64,000 nucleotides of DNA from Yoonia sp. SS1-5 (GCF_038443705.2 NZ_CP151767.2:2533501-2597500); one strand, 5' to 3'; counted from the stretch's first letter, positions 1-8,022 are shown. Made by a program: numbers and translations. Notes: generated from the letters alone by a model not told the origin.

Positions 1-10
1 AGGAGAGGAC
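1..10. other. Possible left attachment-site core (attL) of the island
   Basis: The first ten bases, AGGAGAGGAC, are identical in the same orientation to 29405-29414, inside the 3' part of the tRNA-Leu gene at the other end of the island. Integrases of the P4 type found at 28318-29235 commonly recombine in the 3' end of a tRNA and leave a direct repeat of it at the far side. Sequence diverges after base 10. The match is short and its left part would lie outside the window, so this is an inference. Confidence 0.3.
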
Positions 11-280
11 GCCCAAACCCTTTTCATTCAATACGTTAGCATATCAGGATAGTATCCACATAGTAAATTCAAATGAAAACAACGCCGCAGATAGTCCTCG
101 CAACGGCGTTGAAAGTGCAAATGAAGCCGGTCAGCTCCGCAATATAGGTACCAAATCCAGAGAGTTTGCCGCAAGCGAGAATCTGGGAAAGCTCTCCTGG
201 ACGGATCAAGCGCCGTTGGCTCTCTCTGGTCTAGTCTTCGCGGTTCGGGATGCGCCGCAATCAGTACAAGGGATTATGCT
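11..280. promoter_or_regulatory. Leader region of the repC-like gene with an inverted repeat
   Basis: No gene is apparent in this stretch. It contains an inverted repeat, AACGCCG near 81-87 and CGGCGTT near 105-111, separated by about 17 bases, which could form a stem-loop in a leader RNA. A purine-rich AAGGGA precedes the ATG at 281 and fits a ribosome binding site. Control of plasmid replication initiators by leader structures is common, but nothing here proves it. Confidence 0.3.
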
Positions 281-1369
281 ATGAGCGTTCGCCTTGTACA
301 CGGTGGGCTCCCCTCAGACATCACTCCCTACCAACTGAAGCGATTTCTAAAGCGGGCCAGAGTTTCGCTTGGCCATTTAAAGGGGGCGATTGAATATCTC
401 GTCTTTGCCATCGACAACTGTCAGCCCTCCGATTTTCTTCAAGGCAGTACCTGTGCGATCTGGCATTCTCTGGAACGGCTTGCTCAAACCTTCGGGCTAT
501 CGAAACGGCAGGTTGGACGGATCGAATCGGAGCTTGTTGACGCGGGTTTGATTCGCCGTACCTAGCCCGGGCGCAACGGTCGCCCCGGCGACCGGGTTGA
601 TGGTGTTATCAAGCGGGCGGCGGGCATCAACCTCGCCCCATTAATCGAGCATGCTGAGTATGTTCGTTTGCTGGTCCGCCGCCAGATGCAAACCGACGAA
701 GAGCACAAGCGCCTGCGCGAGCATATTCAAGGCCTGTTCCGGCAAATCAGGGAGCTGGGCAATGCGGATGCTGATGAAGCCGCGACCTTGACCCTACCCC
801 GTCGTCGGCCAACAAAACTCACCGACATCGCCAAAATTCAGGAAATCGCAGAAGCGCTGGAAGCCGTACTTTCCGATTTTTCGACAGATTGCGGTCAGCC
901 AGAGATGTCCGTCGGGTCAGCCGAAAATGTCCGACTCAATACGAACAAAGAAAAGAAAATCAAAACTTGTATGGCTGAGAAGCCGATGGAAGTACCCCCG
1001 TTGAACACCAGCCCAGCTCATGCCCGGCTGCTGGCTGGACCGCGGTTGGACGAGTACGTTGACCTGTATGCCTGCGGTAGTCCGCCCGACTGGCAAGCGA
1101 TCACAAGGGCTGCGCATGACCGAGCCTACGAGCTGGGTGTTTCTAGCCGGTTGTGGCGCGAGAGATGCGTTCAGCTTGGCGAGGCAAGGACCGCGCTTTG
1201 CCTGACTGTAGCAGATCTAAATTCGCAGCGTAGTGGTCCTTTTGGCAGGAAGAACGCAGCCGCTTCCTTTGCAGGGATGACCCGAAAAGAAAGCCAACCG
1301 ATAGCCGTTCTAGACAGCTTGATCGGAGAGCTGACAGGCGCTTTGATCCGATCAGGTGGCAATCCATGA
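281..1369 (+). pseudogene. repC: RepC-type replication initiator interrupted by an in-frame amber codon
   Basis: One reading frame runs from ATG 281 to a stop at 1369, about 361 sense codons, broken only by TAG at 563-565. The first 94 codons give a winged-helix region (LAQTFGLSKRQVGRIESEL) followed by GLIRR, as in RepC initiators of alphaproteobacterial plasmids. The part after the stop carries a coiled region and a C-terminal block (DWQAITRAAHDRAYELGVSS) like the RepC C-terminal domain. The two halves stay in the same frame across 566-667 without further stops, so a single point change (for instance from CAG or TGG) explains the break. Either the gene is dead and the element no longer replicates on its own, or low readthrough makes full-length protein. 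The adjacent mobC and relaxase fit a former mobilizable plasmid. Confidence 0.75.
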
Positions 1370-1504
1370 ATAGTCGTCGTGCGCCCCAAGAGGAGAGAGA
1401 GAAAGGTTACGCGTGTGGCTACACCGAACGCACCTTGGAAGGGAATGGGCAAGCCCTTTCCCCTTCACCCCAAACCCACGCGCCAAGCGCGTTAGAAGGC
1501 TGCC
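1370..1504 (+). other. oriT: Putative origin of transfer (oriT)
   Basis: This gap lies directly upstream of mobC and the relaxase, the usual place for oriT in small mobilizable plasmids. It contains GTGCGCCCC at 1379-1387, resembling the TGCGCCCT nick core of the RSF1010/MOBQ family. There is a 10-bp inverted repeat with one mismatch at 1441-1462 (GGGAATGGGC, AA, GCCCTTTCCC) and a perfect 6-bp hairpin at 1478-1492 (ACGCGC, CAA, GCGCGT). The assignment rests on position, the hairpins and a short motif; the nick site itself is inferred. Confidence 0.4.
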
Positions 1505-1861
1505 ATGAGCAAGAGTAAGCTGGAGCCGCGTGCGATCCGCGAGTTGGTCCTGCGGGTACGTTGCTCAGAAGCAGAACGTGCGACATGGCTTAGGAAAGCG
1601 CGCGCTCAGGAGCGGTCTCTCTCCGACTATGCTCGACATGTCCTTTCAGCCGAACCAATGCAGCGGCGGGCGCGGCCACCGGCGGTCGATCCGGCGCTGC
1701 TGGCGGCGGTCGGACGTGCCGGTAACAACTTGAACCAAATCGCACGCGCCATGCACACGGATCGCAAAGCCGGGCGGCGCATTGACTTGGTCGCCGTCTA
1801 CACGTTGTTAATGGCATTGGACCGCGAGTTGGCTGAGATCGTAGCGGAGCATTCCCGATGA
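1505..1861 (+). CDS. mobC: Mobilization protein MobC, relaxosome accessory factor
   Basis: This 118-residue basic protein has the layout of MobC-type relaxosome proteins. A ribbon-helix-helix-like N-terminal half (about residues 10-50, including EAERATWLRKARAQERSLSDYARHVL) is followed by the conserved GNNLNQIARAMH segment (about 73-85). MobC proteins bind oriT and help the relaxase melt the nick region. The gene starts at ATG 1505 after a GAAGGC stretch, and its TGA overlaps the relaxase ATG, so the two are translationally coupled. The gene is intact. Confidence 0.85.
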   Translation: MSKSKLEPRAIRELVLRVRCSEAERATWLRKARAQERSLSDYARHVLSAEPMQRRARPPAVDPALLAAVGRAGNNLNQIARAMHTDRKAGRRIDLVAVYTLLMALDRELAEIVAEHSR

Positions 1862-3558
1862 TGGTTCGCTTTTTCTCCCATGGCGACGGCTCGGGGCGGT
1901 CAGCGGTCGAGTATCTCGTAGCAAAGGAGGTCGCCGCCTATACGGAAGACCGCAAGCGCATCCCTGGCAAGACCGTCCGGCGAGATGTGGCCCCAGAAGT
2001 ACTGTCTGGCGATCCCGAACTGACGAGCCACCTGATCGACAGCCACACCCGCAAATGGAGATACACGTCGGGCGTGGTCGCGTTCCATGCTGAGGATGAT
2101 CCCTCGGAAGCACAGCAGGCCGATGTGATGCGGGATTTTGAGAAAGCCGCGTTTGCGGGGCTCGAAGCCGATCAAGCGAATATCCTCTGGGTTCGTCACC
2201 AGCACATGGGCAATGTTGAATTGCACTTCCTGATCCCGCGCGTCGAGCTTTATGGGAACCGATCATTCAATCCCGCGCCGCCAGGGTCGGAACGCTTCTT
2301 CAACGCCTTTCGTGACTATTGGAATGCCCGCGAAGGCTGGGTCAGTCCCGAAGAGCCAGGGCGAAAACGGATGGTCAAACCTGTTTTCGATCTGGGCGAT
2401 CGAAAGAGCATCAAGGAAACCATCCAGACTTTGATGCTTCAGAAAATTGAAGCTGGCGAAATCCGCAATCACTCGGACGTCCGCGCTGCCTTAAGCGAAC
2501 TGGATGACCTCGAATTCAAACCATTGACCGAGAAACAGCTTGAGAAGCGCCGCAAGGCCGATGCCGAAGAAGCTAAAGACGGTAAGCCACGCCGTCGCGA
2601 CACCCGGATTACCATGCGTCTTGCAGGCACCTCGGACAGCCGGAACACCTTCAGATTAGAGGATCGCATTTTCCATGAAACCTGGACCGCAGATGAATAC
2701 TTTGCTGCAAAACCTGCAAGCGAAGGTGGAGACGCAAAGCCACGCCACCGAAGAGCAGACCCAGCAGTTGTTGAACGACTTCGAGCAGCGTTTGTCACAA
2801 GCGTTGAACGCCGCGCTGAGAAAAATCGATCACGATATGCGCGCCCTCGAAAGGCAAAGCGGCTCAATCTACGACCGGACGACCCACCAGATCGAGGCGC
2901 AGGCCAGCAAAATTCGGGACGCGACAGCGGCGTTGGAACAGAGCCGGAAGGAATGGCGCACTGTGACCTGGAAGACGATGCTGCCGACCTACCTGGCGGG
3001 AGTTTTTCTGACCTCCTGGGTGCTCTTGATGGCCGTGCAGCTAACCTTTCCGGAGCAACCGTCGAGGATCGAAACACCGGGAGTGGCCACATTTGGTCTG
3101 GAGGGGACGCGGGTAACACATGGCCTTGGCGGCTTGGTCCAAGTGGTCAACCTTCCGCCCGGCGTAACACTGGCAAACTGTCCGGTACCAAATCTGGGCG
3201 GAGGCGAAATTTGCGTCAAAACAGCCAGAACGAGGCAAGCTATGTCACGCCATCAATTGACGCCCTTCGAGACAGCATTTTTGCGCGCTGTCGAAGATCT
3301 GAACGCAACCTTCGAAGAAGGTTTGAAGAGAGCGAGCGCTTCCCCGAAAGAGTTGGTAAATTTGCAGAACGCGTTCGAACGGTTCACGGGCGACTTAGAG
3401 AAGCGCTTGAGCGGCTTGGAACAGCGGCAGGAAGAATTGCGTCAGCTGTTGGAGACTGGTTAATACGTCGAGCTGAAGTACGGACCCATTCGCCACAAGG
3501 AAATGACAAACATAAGGTCGAGCGGGCGCTCTCGCGATCGATGGGACCGGGACTTTGA
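1858..3558 (+). CDS. Relaxase / mobilization nuclease
   Basis: This 566-residue protein nicks oriT and pilots DNA in conjugation. The N-terminal domain has a conserved Tyr (VEYL, residue 19), the likely nucleophile. The segment RHQHMGNVELHFLIPRVELYG has H114, H116, E121 and H123 and matches the metal-binding motif of VirD2/MobA-like relaxases in which one His is replaced by Glu. Residues after about 270 are rich in Arg, Asp and Gly and look disordered; there a second long ORF is encoded in another frame (2675-3463). The start overlaps the mobC stop. No coupling protein or mating-pair genes are in the window, so transfer would need a helper. Confidence 0.8.
   Translation: MMVRFFSHGDGSGRSAVEYLVAKEVAAYTEDRKRIPGKTVRRDVAPEVLSGDPELTSHLIDSHTRKWRYTSGVVAFHAEDDPSEAQQADVMRDFEKAAFAGLEADQANILWVRHQHMGNVELHFLIPRVELYGNRSFNPAPPGSERFFNAFRDYWNAREGWVSPEEPGRKRMVKPVFDLGDRKSIKETIQTLMLQKIEAGEIRNHSDVRAALSELDDLEFKPLTEKQLEKRRKADAEEAKDGKPRRRDTRITMRLAGTSDSRNTFRLEDRIFHETWTADEYFAAKPASEGGDAKPRHRRADPAVVERLRAAFVTSVERRAEKNRSRYARPRKAKRLNLRPDDPPDRGAGQQNSGRDSGVGTEPEGMAHCDLEDDAADLPGGSFSDLLGALDGRAANLSGATVEDRNTGSGHIWSGGDAGNTWPWRLGPSGQPSARRNTGKLSGTKSGRRRNLRQNSQNEASYVTPSIDALRDSIFARCRRSERNLRRRFEESERFPERVGKFAERVRTVHGRLREALERLGTAAGRIASAVGDWLIRRAEVRTHSPQGNDKHKVERALSRSMGPGL
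2675..3463 (+). CDS. Overlapping mobilization-type membrane/coiled-coil protein (MobB/MbeB-like)
   Basis: A 262-residue ORF lies wholly inside the relaxase gene in another frame. Unlike a chance shadow it has structure: an N-terminal coiled-coil region (NTLLQNLQAKVETQSHA, then LLNDFEQRLSQALNAALRKI), one clear membrane segment (about residues 109-130, TYLAGVFLTSWVLLMAVQLTF), and a second amphipathic helix at the end (LEKRLSGLEQRQEELRQLLE). The relaxase reading of the same DNA is low-complexity. ColE1 mbeB/mbeD and RSF1010 mobB show the same nesting inside relaxase genes. Start could be ATG 2675 or ATG 2693. Its role, perhaps tethering the relaxosome to the membrane, is inferred from that architecture. 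Confidence 0.65.
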   Translation: MKPGPQMNTLLQNLQAKVETQSHATEEQTQQLLNDFEQRLSQALNAALRKIDHDMRALERQSGSIYDRTTHQIEAQASKIRDATAALEQSRKEWRTVTWKTMLPTYLAGVFLTSWVLLMAVQLTFPEQPSRIETPGVATFGLEGTRVTHGLGGLVQVVNLPPGVTLANCPVPNLGGGEICVKTARTRQAMSRHQLTPFETAFLRAVEDLNATFEEGLKRASASPKELVNLQNAFERFTGDLEKRLSGLEQRQEELRQLLETG

Positions 3559-3651
3559 AGGCAACCGTCGATAACTCTTAGAACATGAGGGAACGGTGCT
3601 GAAAAAATGATCTTTGAGCGGCCCTCATCAGCGTAGAACATGCAAAGAAGA

Positions 3652-3679
3652 TGAGCCTCGGCTTGTTAGCCGAGGCTCA
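3652..3679 (+). terminator. Hairpin after the mobilization operon
   Basis: A perfect 11-bp stem (TGAGCCTCGGC and GCCGAGGCTCA) closes a 6-base loop, about 90 bases after the relaxase stop and just before the IS481 copy. There is no strong T-tract on the plus side, while the minus-strand side reads into TCTTCTTT, so it may act in either direction or only weakly. Confidence 0.5.
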
Positions 3680-3694
3680 CAAAGCGTCGTGACA

Positions 3695-3701
3695 AATTCA
3701 A
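3695..3701. repeat. 7-bp target site duplication, left of IS481 copy 1
   Basis: AATTCAA directly before the element is repeated as AATTCAA at 4882-4888 directly after it. This shows that copy 1 arrived by simple transposition and that its flanks have not been rearranged since. Confidence 0.8.
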
Positions 3702-4881
3702 TGTAAAACACACGACTTGATCTGACATTTCTGCTCTTCTGGAGCGCAATCAAGGAGTGTCGATCAATGACAAGTATTCAAGAGAAGATCATCAAGCCGA
3801 AGCTGGGGCTGTTGGAACTGGCCAAACAGCTCGGAAGCGTGTCGCAGGCCTGCAAAGTGATGGGTTATTCGCGGGACAGCTTTTACCGGTTCAGAGAACT
3901 TTACGATCAGGGTGGCGAAGAAGCCCTGATGGATCTCAGCCGCCGCAAGCCGGTGATGAAAAACCGCGTGCCAGAACATGTCGAGAAGGCGGTCATCGAA
4001 CTGGCCATCGACAACCCGGCTCTGGGTCAGAAACGGGCGTCGTGGGAGCTGCAGCAGAAAGGCATCATGGTGTCATCGTCGGGCGTCCGGTCGATCTGGC
4101 TGCGTAATGATCTGGAAACCATGAAAAAGCGCCTCAAGGCCCTGGAGGCCCGTGCCGCCCAAGAGGGTATCTTGCTCACCGAGGATCAGTTGGCCGCGCT
4201 GGAAAAAGCCAAGGCCAAGAAAGAAGCCCATGGCGAGATCGAGAGCCACCACCCTGGCTATCTGGGCAGCCAGGACACCTATTATGTGGGCACAATGAAG
4301 GGCGTCGGACGCATTTATCAACAGACCTTTGTCGATACCTATGCCCGCGTGGCGATCTGCAAGCTCTACACTGAAAAGACGGCAATCACCGCGGCCGACT
4401 TGCTGAACGACCGCGTGATCCCGTTCTTTGCAGAGCATGAGATCAGCCTGCTGCGCGTCCTGACAGACCGGGGCACGGAATACTGTGGCAAGGTCGAGAA
4501 CCACGCCTACCAGCTTTATCTGGCCGTCGAGGACGTGGACCACACCCGAACCAAGGCCAATTCTCCGCAAACAAACGGCATCTGCGAGCGGTTCCATCGC
4601 ACCATCAAGGATGAGTTCTACGACATCGCATTCCGCAAGAAACTGTATCGGTCAGTCGAAGAGTTGCAGGCCGATCTGGATGCGTGGCTGGCAAAGTACA
4701 ACGAACAGCGGCCACATTCGGGACGTCACTGCTATGGCAAAACACCTATGCAGACCTTCCGCGAAACGCTACACATCGCTGTCGAGAAGACGATCAAAAC
4801 GCACGACCAATCGGACAGTGCGCAACCCGTTCTCAGCGTCGCAAGCTGAGATGTCCGTCAGATCAAGTCTGAAGTTTTACA
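3702..4881 (+). mobile_element. IS481-family insertion sequence, copy 1
   Basis: The element is 1,180 bp with 25-bp imperfect inverted repeats. The left end reads TGTAAAAC-ACAC-GACTTG and the right end, reversed, TGTAAAAC-TTCA-GACTTG, differing only in the four middle bases. The ends were set by comparison with the copy at 27143-28322, which appears identical throughout, and by the 7-bp target duplication. It carries one transposase gene and sits between the mobilization module and the cargo. Confidence 0.9.
3767..4849 (+). CDS. IS481-family transposase
   Basis: The protein has 360 residues. Its N-terminal helix-turn-helix (SVSQACKVMGYSRDSFYRF, about 24-42) binds the ends. An rve-type integrase core carries the DDE triad: D in QDTYYVG (about 171), D in LTDRGTEY (about 237), E in ICERFHRT (about 275). 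The ending YNEQRPHSGRHCYGKTPMQTF is typical of IS481. Full length and intact, so both copies in the window should be active. Start ATG 3767 follows AAGGAGTG. Confidence 0.92.
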   Translation: MTSIQEKIIKPKLGLLELAKQLGSVSQACKVMGYSRDSFYRFRELYDQGGEEALMDLSRRKPVMKNRVPEHVEKAVIELAIDNPALGQKRASWELQQKGIMVSSSGVRSIWLRNDLETMKKRLKALEARAAQEGILLTEDQLAALEKAKAKKEAHGEIESHHPGYLGSQDTYYVGTMKGVGRIYQQTFVDTYARVAICKLYTEKTAITAADLLNDRVIPFFAEHEISLLRVLTDRGTEYCGKVENHAYQLYLAVEDVDHTRTKANSPQTNGICERFHRTIKDEFYDIAFRKKLYRSVEELQADLDAWLAKYNEQRPHSGRHCYGKTPMQTFRETLHIAVEKTIKTHDQSDSAQPVLSVAS

Positions 4882-4888
4882 AATTCAA
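4882..4888. repeat. 7-bp target site duplication, right of IS481 copy 1
   Basis: AATTCAA, identical to 3695-3701 and adjacent to the right terminal inverted repeat. Confidence 0.8.
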
Positions 4889-4894
4889 GCTAGT

Positions 4895-5065
4895 TCAGCG
4901 ACGCCCATGCTGGCCTGAGTTACCTTTTGCGGTTCGGCTGTGCTCCTCGCCGCCGCGATGGCCTACGTTTCGCTCACAGCCAGCATTACTGCGAGCCGCT
5001 GATTTTGCAGCTGATCCTTTAGACCGGTTGCCTTGCTTTCCTGCATTGACATGTTTCTTCGCCAT
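4895..5065 (-). CDS. Small basic protein of unknown function
   Basis: A 56-residue ORF begins MAKKHVNAGKQGNRSKGSAA and is rich in Gly, Lys, Arg and Ser. AAGGATGTGAA precedes the ATG with good spacing, which is why I chose this start over an in-frame one five codons upstream. It follows the 57-residue gene at 5104-5277 by 38 bases on the same strand and probably shares its transcript. I do not recognise the family. Confidence 0.4.
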   Translation of the reverse strand: MAKKHVNAGKQGNRSKGSAAKSAARSNAGCERNVGHRGGEEHSRTAKGNSGQHGRR

Positions 5066-5103
5066 TTCACATCCTTTCAATAGAAAGTGCCGATTACCGG
5101 CAA

Positions 5104-5277
5104 CTACTTTTGGCTATTGGCGTGATCGCGACCAGCTTGATAGTCGGTCAGTTTTTCTGTGACCTCTCGGACACCGGAAGGGGTCCAGGTAAGCAGCTCT
5201 TCTGTGTGGCTCACCGGACGATTGTACTCGCCGTTTGCAACGTCGGTTTGTCCTTGGTTGTGTTCCTTAGTACCCAT
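5104..5277 (-). CDS. Small hydrophilic protein of unknown function
   Basis: A 57-residue ORF on the minus strand starts MGTKEHNQGQTDVANGEYN and ends RDHANSQK. AAAGGAG lies nine bases before the ATG, a strong ribosome binding site, and a perfect palindrome (5291-5308) abuts it. The protein is polar, with one short segment TEELLTWTPSGVREVTEKL that could be a helix. It is divergent from the XRE regulator at 5483, which may control it. No family recognised. Confidence 0.5.
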   Translation of the reverse strand: MGTKEHNQGQTDVANGEYNRPVSHTEELLTWTPSGVREVTEKLTDYQAGRDHANSQK

Positions 5278-5290
5278 CTGGTTTTCTCCT

Positions 5291-5308
5291 TTGATGTTAA
5301 AACATCAA
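5291..5308. promoter_or_regulatory. Palindromic operator candidate
   Basis: TTGATGTT-AA-AACATCAA has perfect 8-bp arms. On the minus strand it runs straight into the AAAGGAG ribosome binding site of the small gene at 5104-5277. The two-base centre makes an RNA hairpin unlikely, so a DNA operator for the divergent XRE regulator is the simplest reading. Further palindromic words TGCATGCATG (5405-5414) and ATATGCATATGCA (5428-5440) lie nearer the regulator start. Confidence 0.5.
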
Positions 5309-5482
5309 CTTGCAAGTCCCGTTGAACAGCACCCTTAAATATCCGTCTGGTGTTTGGTGCCACGGCACTACAGATCGCTTGGCACAAAGTAGGCTAAACA
5401 AGGCTGCATGCATGTTTTCGGCACAAAATATGCATATGCACCATAGTGGGCAGATTTTATAGAGAACTTGGGAGAGACTCAA

Positions 5483-6382
5483 ATGACGGAAACTTTGCCA
5501 ACGCTATCTCAGTTCATAATGGCCCGTCGGGAAGCGAGAGGGCTATCGCAGGCTGACTTAGCAGCGAAAGTTGGCTCAGATACAACAACGGTCTCACGTT
5601 GGGAAACTGGAAAGAATAGACCAAAGGGAAAGGAAACCCTTTCTAAGCTAAAGGCTGAACTGGATATTGAGCAAGCGGAACTTGATCGACTGTTCTTAGA
5701 TTGGATTTCCGACGAACGGCATATGAAAAGATACACTATCCAAGGGTATGAGTTTTTGGAAGCAAACGGTATGGATGAGTATGATCTCCTTGACCGTTTG
5801 ATCGCCATAGACACTGCCGTGATTCCTGAGATCAAACGTGAGGAAGAAGGAACGACAGATCAGTGGGCACCTATTTTTCACGCCAGTCCGTACACTTGGA
5901 AGCTCTTAACCACCGGAGATGAAGTGGCTGGTTATTGGCACTACATCTGTTTGAATGATGAACAGTTTCAGTTGGCCAAAGCTGGAAAACTTCAAGAGTC
6001 TAGTCTTAAAGATGATATGCTGGTGCATCTCACGCACAGCGGGTCTGAGCGCGACTTCAAAATGTTCATTTCGATGATTGCAATAGACAGCAAACATCAA
6101 GAACCAGACAGGTCAAGCAAGTTATTACTATCGTTTATCCGGGAGTTTGGCCGACTAGCTAAGGCAGGATTTTTCTTTTCAGAGATTTGCGCGGTGGCGT
6201 TAACTCCAATAGGTCTGCAGATGTGTCTAGACTTTGGCATGCAGAAAGTAGGAAGGCAGGAGGGGATAGGTGACGATCTCATTGAAGATGTCTTTCTCAT
6301 TACTGGTAAGGATGTACCTAGACGGGGCTTTTTGGCCAAGAATAGCCTTGTCGCGAATGCATATCGTAAGCGTTTCGGTTGA
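5483..6382 (+). CDS. XRE-family regulator with a large unknown C-terminal domain
   Basis: This 299-residue protein starts with a clear Cro/C1 helix-turn-helix (residues about 10-62: ARREARGLSQADLAAKVGSD, then TTVSRWETGKNRPKG). The remaining 230 residues have no motif I recognise; they are mixed alpha/beta in look, without membrane segments. I start at ATG 5483, seven bases after GGGAGAG, rather than the in-frame TTG at 5468. Base composition is lower in GC than the core genes, which fits transfer. It lies divergent from two tiny genes and may be a prophage- or island-type repressor. Confidence 0.65.
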   Translation: MTETLPTLSQFIMARREARGLSQADLAAKVGSDTTTVSRWETGKNRPKGKETLSKLKAELDIEQAELDRLFLDWISDERHMKRYTIQGYEFLEANGMDEYDLLDRLIAIDTAVIPEIKREEEGTTDQWAPIFHASPYTWKLLTTGDEVAGYWHYICLNDEQFQLAKAGKLQESSLKDDMLVHLTHSGSERDFKMFISMIAIDSKHQEPDRSSKLLLSFIREFGRLAKAGFFFSEICAVALTPIGLQMCLDFGMQKVGRQEGIGDDLIEDVFLITGKDVPRRGFLAKNSLVANAYRKRFG

Positions 6383-6674
6383 ATTCTCCAAAAGTCCGAC
6401 CAATAAATCTTTCATACTACCGGCCACAAGTGCCGCGACAACTATGAAGTGCGTAAGAACGAACCTGTGCCAATAATTCCTCCCGGATTTTCTGTACTAG
6501 CCATGAGAGCCGACGTTTGCCGCATGGCGGAAAGTCGGAAGCTAAGGGCTCGTAGTTGCGATTGTCCGCGCCGCAGAAACGTGTTGCGACCCTAGCGTGT
6601 GCAGATCAGGCAGATCAAAGCCGCTCCAGAATTCATCTTACAGTTACTCCAGACAAGAAAATGTGGCATCTGAC

Positions 6675-6902
6675 TCACTTTCTCATGATTTCGGGAAACC
6701 GGGCAGGATCAATCCACTGCTTGCCATCCTTGGGTGCGTCCCATGGGTTGCCAAACAGCTTGTCGGCGGGGGCATCATCAAATTCCAGATCGCACGCGTT
6801 GAGAGCGCGTCTGGCCCGTTTGTGCTCCGCCTTCTTTAACGCCTTGTCGCTGGCAGCCTTTGTCATCCCGCAAATCGGTGTCTTTCGGTATGAGCGGGCC
6901 AT
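6675..6902 (-). CDS. Hypothetical protein, MARSYRKTPI family
   Basis: This 75-residue protein begins MARSYRKTPICGMTKAASDK, followed by a Lys/Arg-rich helix and an acidic tail ending DGKQWIDPARFPEIMRK. I have seen proteins with this start in Rhodobacterales next to mobile or phage genes, but no function is known to me. It starts directly after the metallophosphoesterase remnant on the same strand (stop at 6903, start at 6902), so the two are probably cotranscribed. Confidence 0.55.
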   Translation of the reverse strand: MARSYRKTPICGMTKAASDKALKKAEHKRARRALNACDLEFDDAPADKLFGNPWDAPKDGKQWIDPARFPEIMRK

Positions 6903-7349
6903 CTAGATCTCCTTCGCATTGTGCTCGACATCGGCCCAGTGCTTGTTCACGGGGAGCGTCTTGGCACGGCGGGCGATGTCTTCAAACCGCACGGGCATGT
7001 AGTCCCAGACATCGACCCCCGCATTCACGCTGTTGCGCGGGCCGCGCCAGTTATTGTGGACATGGCCGAAGATTTGGAGCGCGTCCCGTCGGGCGTGGTT
7101 CCAGGTGATCATCGGGTAGTGGCAGAGCGTGTGTGCTTGCCGCTGAGGCCCATCCCGGACCCCCGCCAGATGTGAGACGCTCGTCCATGCTAGCGCCTGT
7201 GTCGGTTCGAGATCGTGGTTGCCGACAACCAGGTACTTTTCTGCTCCCGGCAGCTTGTAGAACAGCTTGCGCAGCCAATCAGTATCCTTGGCTTTTGGCC
7301 CATGGGCGAAGTCACCGATGATCCAGAGCGCATCTTTGGGGCCAACCAT
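6903..7349 (-). pseudogene. Calcineurin-like metallophosphoesterase, 5'-truncated
   Basis: The 148-residue ORF has four of the five metallophosphoesterase motifs: GDFAHGP, GNHDLEP, CHYPM and FGHVHNNW. The family normally begins with about 40 more residues holding the DxHxGH metal site; none is present here. Upstream on the minus strand the frame continues only as SDAHNLWA before a TGA, and the DNA beyond shows no similarity, so the 5' end was lost by a rearrangement near 7370. Without the first metal ligands the product should be inactive. It ends in the conserved PVNKHWADVE tail. Confidence 0.7.
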
Positions 7350-7479
7350 GGCCCAAAGGTTATGTGCATCAGATCAAGCCTTTCATAAAGATCGGCGTCG
7401 ATAAGATCATATCACCCCCAATTTGGGGATAAACCCATATCGGGGGTAGCTGTCTCGTAATATTGATGGCGGGACTTCT

Positions 7480-7731
7480 TTGGCTGGAACCGTTCCCACC
7501 GCTGCCTACAAACACCTGCTGGTAAGGCTGGTAGAGGCGCGCACCAATGCAGGCCTTTCGCAGGCCCAGCTGGCACAACGCATCGGCAAGCCAGCTTCGT
7601 TTATGGGCAAGTACGAGCTGGGAGAACGGCGTCTAGATGTGGTCGAATTGCTTGTTGTTTTGCGGGCTATTGGAGCAAACGGCGCAAAACTGATCGGAGA
7701 AGTCGAAGGACGCCTGCCTGAAACCCTTTAG
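7480..7731 (+). CDS. Small XRE-family DNA-binding protein
   Basis: An 83-residue protein is almost wholly a Cro/C1 helix-turn-helix domain (about residues 15-70: LVEARTNAGLSQAQLAQRIG, then ASFMGKYELGERRLDVVE). It appears to start at TTG 7480; no strong ribosome binding site is visible. It is the last gene before the vgrG cassette, about 290 bases away, on the same strand. It may regulate the cassette or be a stray antitoxin-like regulator. Confidence 0.65.
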   Translation: MAGTVPTAAYKHLLVRLVEARTNAGLSQAQLAQRIGKPASFMGKYELGERRLDVVELLVVLRAIGANGAKLIGEVEGRLPETL

Positions 7732-8022
7732 GTTGCATCTGGTGCGGTGCGTCTGGAATGTTATTCAGGCTCAAATACATACTTAGGTTGATATTGTTGT
7801 AGAGAAGTGGCCCGCCAAATTTGAACAGTCGCGTTGGGTGGATTTTACACTCCTGATCCGGCAGCAGGTCGTGTGCCTACGGTTGATCGTATCAGGATGT
7901 GACAATGGCGCACAGAGCTTGGACAAGCTGACAGTGATCATGTCAGAGTGGCTTTTGCAACGGCTGCTGATCTGGTATCGATTCGCCAATTAGTTGCGTG
8001 ATGGATTGCTGCTTTGAACAAA

